This document shows positions 62,721-64,000 of a DNA stretch of 64,000 nucleotides, in pieces. The translations under genes and the position numbers were made by a program. This stretch comes from UBA4459 sp963776205 (GTDB lineage: Bacteria > Bacteroidota > Bacteroidia > Bacteroidales > F082), in NCBI GenBank assembly GCA_963776205.1, contig CAVZLR010000004.1, forward strand, positions 930,001-994,000, written 5' to 3'. The stretch's first letter is position 1. Each line of letters starts with the position of its first letter. The notes beneath the pieces were generated by a model. The model was not told the DNA's origin, made no database searches, and worked only from the letters and a program-made list of their open reading frames with translations.

Positions 62721-64000
62721 TTACTCAATTGGGTGATCTTCGTGAAACTTCTTCAACCTTTCTTCCAGTATGGGGAATTGGCTTCGCTGCACCAATGAAG
62801 TGCATGCCCTGATGCCTTCCGTTCGTTCACTCCCTGTAATTAAGAGCGAAATAGCACTGATACCGTAATATACCAATTCGTTCAGTAATACTTCTGCATC
62901 GTAGCCGGGGTATGAAAAAGTGAAATAAAAACCGTCAGCAATGGGTTTGTCAATATCCGTATCATAAACGATCTTAAAACCATTCTTCAAAAACATCTTT
63001 TTCATGATCTTGGCTTTTTCTCCGTATTCTTTCACAGGGGCTGTTAGACTTATTTCACCTTCATTTACAGCCTTAAGCATAGCAGTTAATGCATATTGAG
63101 CTGAATGTGAAACACCTGAGCTTAAACAATACATGGATCCGTAAACCATTGCATAACCCACATTTTCCGACATATAATAACGTTTCAGATCGGGTGCCTT
63201 AGTAGTGAATACTTTATCTGAAATAACCATCATGCCCACCCGCTGACCGGCATAACTGAATACTTTGGAACTTGAAATCAACAAAATCCAGTTATTTGTA
63301 TATTTCGCAACAGTAGGCTGATAAGGAGACTTACCCGGTACAGAATAGTCCGTTCTGAAGTCCATTCCGAAATAAGCCAAATCCTCTATTACAATCACGT
63401 TATACATGGTGGCCAACTCACCTATAATTTTCAGTTCCTGTTCTGTAAAACAAATCCATGAAGGATTATTTGGATTTGAGTAGAGAATGGATGACACCTT
63501 ACCCGTTTTCAGATATGACTCCAATTTATAACGAAGTTTTTCACCCCGGTAATTATACACGTCAAACGACATATAATTGTGTCCCAGTACCCTGCATTGC
63601 TGTTTATGCACCGGAAATCCGGGATCAATGAAAAGAGTGCCTTCCCGATCTCTGTGCATCCGGTTTACTGTCATAAATGAAGCAAAACCACCTTGCATAG
63701 AACCCACGGTTGGAATACAGCCCTGTTCATCCACATCAATATCAAGAAATAATTTTACAAAGCGCGCTATTTCAGGTTTTAGCGGTGCAATACCAAAAAT
63801 ATCAGGGTATATGGATGCCACACCTGCTTTCAGGGCTTCTATCTCCGCTTTTGTACCAATTTCGCTGGCAGGCAAACCCGGAATACCCATTTCCATCCTG
63901 ATAAATTTTTCACCCGATGCTTTTTCAATTTCATCGACTAATTTTTTAATCTCCCTGATGGAAGCTTTCCCAACTGATTCATAACCTCCTTCGCTTACTT
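62721..64000 (-). CDS. pyridoxal phosphate-dependent aminotransferase (5' end beyond the window)
   Basis: Fold-type I aminotransferase, cut by the window edge. The visible part extends past the internal Met at 63896 upstream to 64000 without a stop (SEGGYESVGKASIREIKKLV, then FIRMEMGIPGLP), so that Met is not the true start. Landmarks: ILYSNPNNPSWICFTEQELK, EDLAYFGMDFR, and LISSSKVFSYAGQRVGMMV with the PLP lysine. It is related to class I/II enzymes of the AspC group and is distinct from the gene at 36929. Confidence 0.85.
   Translation of the reverse strand, partial: VSEGGYESVGKASIREIKKLVDEIEKASGEKFIRMEMGIPGLPASEIGTKAEIEALKAGVASIYPDIFGIAPLKPEIARFVKLFLDIDVDEQGCIPTVGSMQGGFASFMTVNRMHRDREGTLFIDPGFPVHKQQCRVLGHNYMSFDVYNYRGEKLRYKLESYLKTGKVSSILYSNPNNPSWICFTEQELKIIGELATMYNVIVIEDLAYFGMDFRTDYSVPGKSPYQPTVAKYTNNWILLISSSKVFSYAGQRVGMMVISDKVFTTKAPDLKRYYMSENVGYAMVYGSMYCLSSGVSHSAQYALTAMLKAVNEGEISLTAPVKEYGEKAKIMKKMFLKNGFKIVYDTDIDKPIADGFYFTFSYPGYDAEVLLNELVYYGISAISLLITGSERTEGIRACTSLVQRSQFPILEERLKKFHEDHPIE

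Noticed and set aside
1..64000. CRISPR arrays, tRNA or rRNA genes
   Set aside because: Reading through the intergenic regions I saw no spaced direct repeats of CRISPR type, no rRNA, and no tRNA-like cloverleaf. I could not run a covariance search, so a tRNA cannot be excluded with certainty.

Overview
The window comes from an AT-rich member of the Bacteroidota. Supporting signs are C-terminal type IX secretion (T9SS) sorting domains, TonB receptors with carboxypeptidase-like N-termini, DUF1573, DUF4918-type glycosylase and DUF1343 families, and TTTG / TAnnTTTG-type promoters. The gene content (two [NiFe] hydrogenases, Hdr/Qmo-like iron-sulfur flavoproteins, a four-subunit 2-oxoacid:ferredoxin oxidoreductase) suggests an anaerobe or facultative anaerobe that uses H2. 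Genus cannot be read from the sequence.

Layout. 1-8.4 kb: RND exporter with a LolA-like partner, an 850-base stretch of small repeats and gene debris, a YdhF-type aldo/keto reductase, a LolC/E-like permease, a NamZ-type muramidase and a GH16 lipoprotein. 8.4-30 kb: hydrogen region. A minus-strand operon (HdrA, QmoC-like membrane protein, a second HdrA, MvhD, MvhG, MvhA, protease) encodes a group 3c-like hydrogenase wired to a membrane cytochrome b, with no HdrB. A plus-strand operon encodes a periplasmic group 1 hydrogenase. Around them are a CRP/FNR protein, a response regulator with a RegB-like (GGxxNPF) kinase, HypC, a sigma-54-type activator with a changed GAFTGA loop, a KefB-like antiporter and a second protease. 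30-38.7 kb: CarH-like B12/MerR regulator, DUF2271 protein, two tandem TonB receptors, HypA, an aminotransferase, DUF1573. 38.9-57.2 kb: a phosphate-centred region. One nine-gene minus-strand operon runs OprO/P-like porin, lamin-tail lipoprotein, SdiA-regulated lipoprotein, two unrecognised CYTH-like paralogues, a canonical CYTH protein, a TctC-TctB fusion, TctA and a Na/Pi cotransporter. Next to it are a LuxR-type regulator, Pit, DUF47/PhoU-like protein and two large T9SS-secreted lamin-tail proteins. 57.2-64 kb: potassium channel, two haem-binding proteins, KorABCD-type oxidoreductase, SMUG2-like glycosylase and a truncated aminotransferase.

How the parts work together (inference). H2 oxidised in the periplasm (group 1) and in the cytoplasm (Mvh/Hdr/Qmo) would both feed the quinone pool, and the GGxxNPF kinase is suited to report the state of that pool. 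The phosphate region looks like a surface-to-cytoplasm phosphorus system: secreted and lipid-anchored lamin-tail and beta-propeller proteins, an anion porin, inner membrane transporters and triphosphate-tunnel proteins. It may be tied together by a repeated 7-4-7 operator found upstream of three of its transcription units.

Caution on sequence quality: nine reading-frame breaks in seven genes are each repaired by removing one base, most in short runs of identical bases. I treat these as probable sequence errors and annotate the genes as whole.
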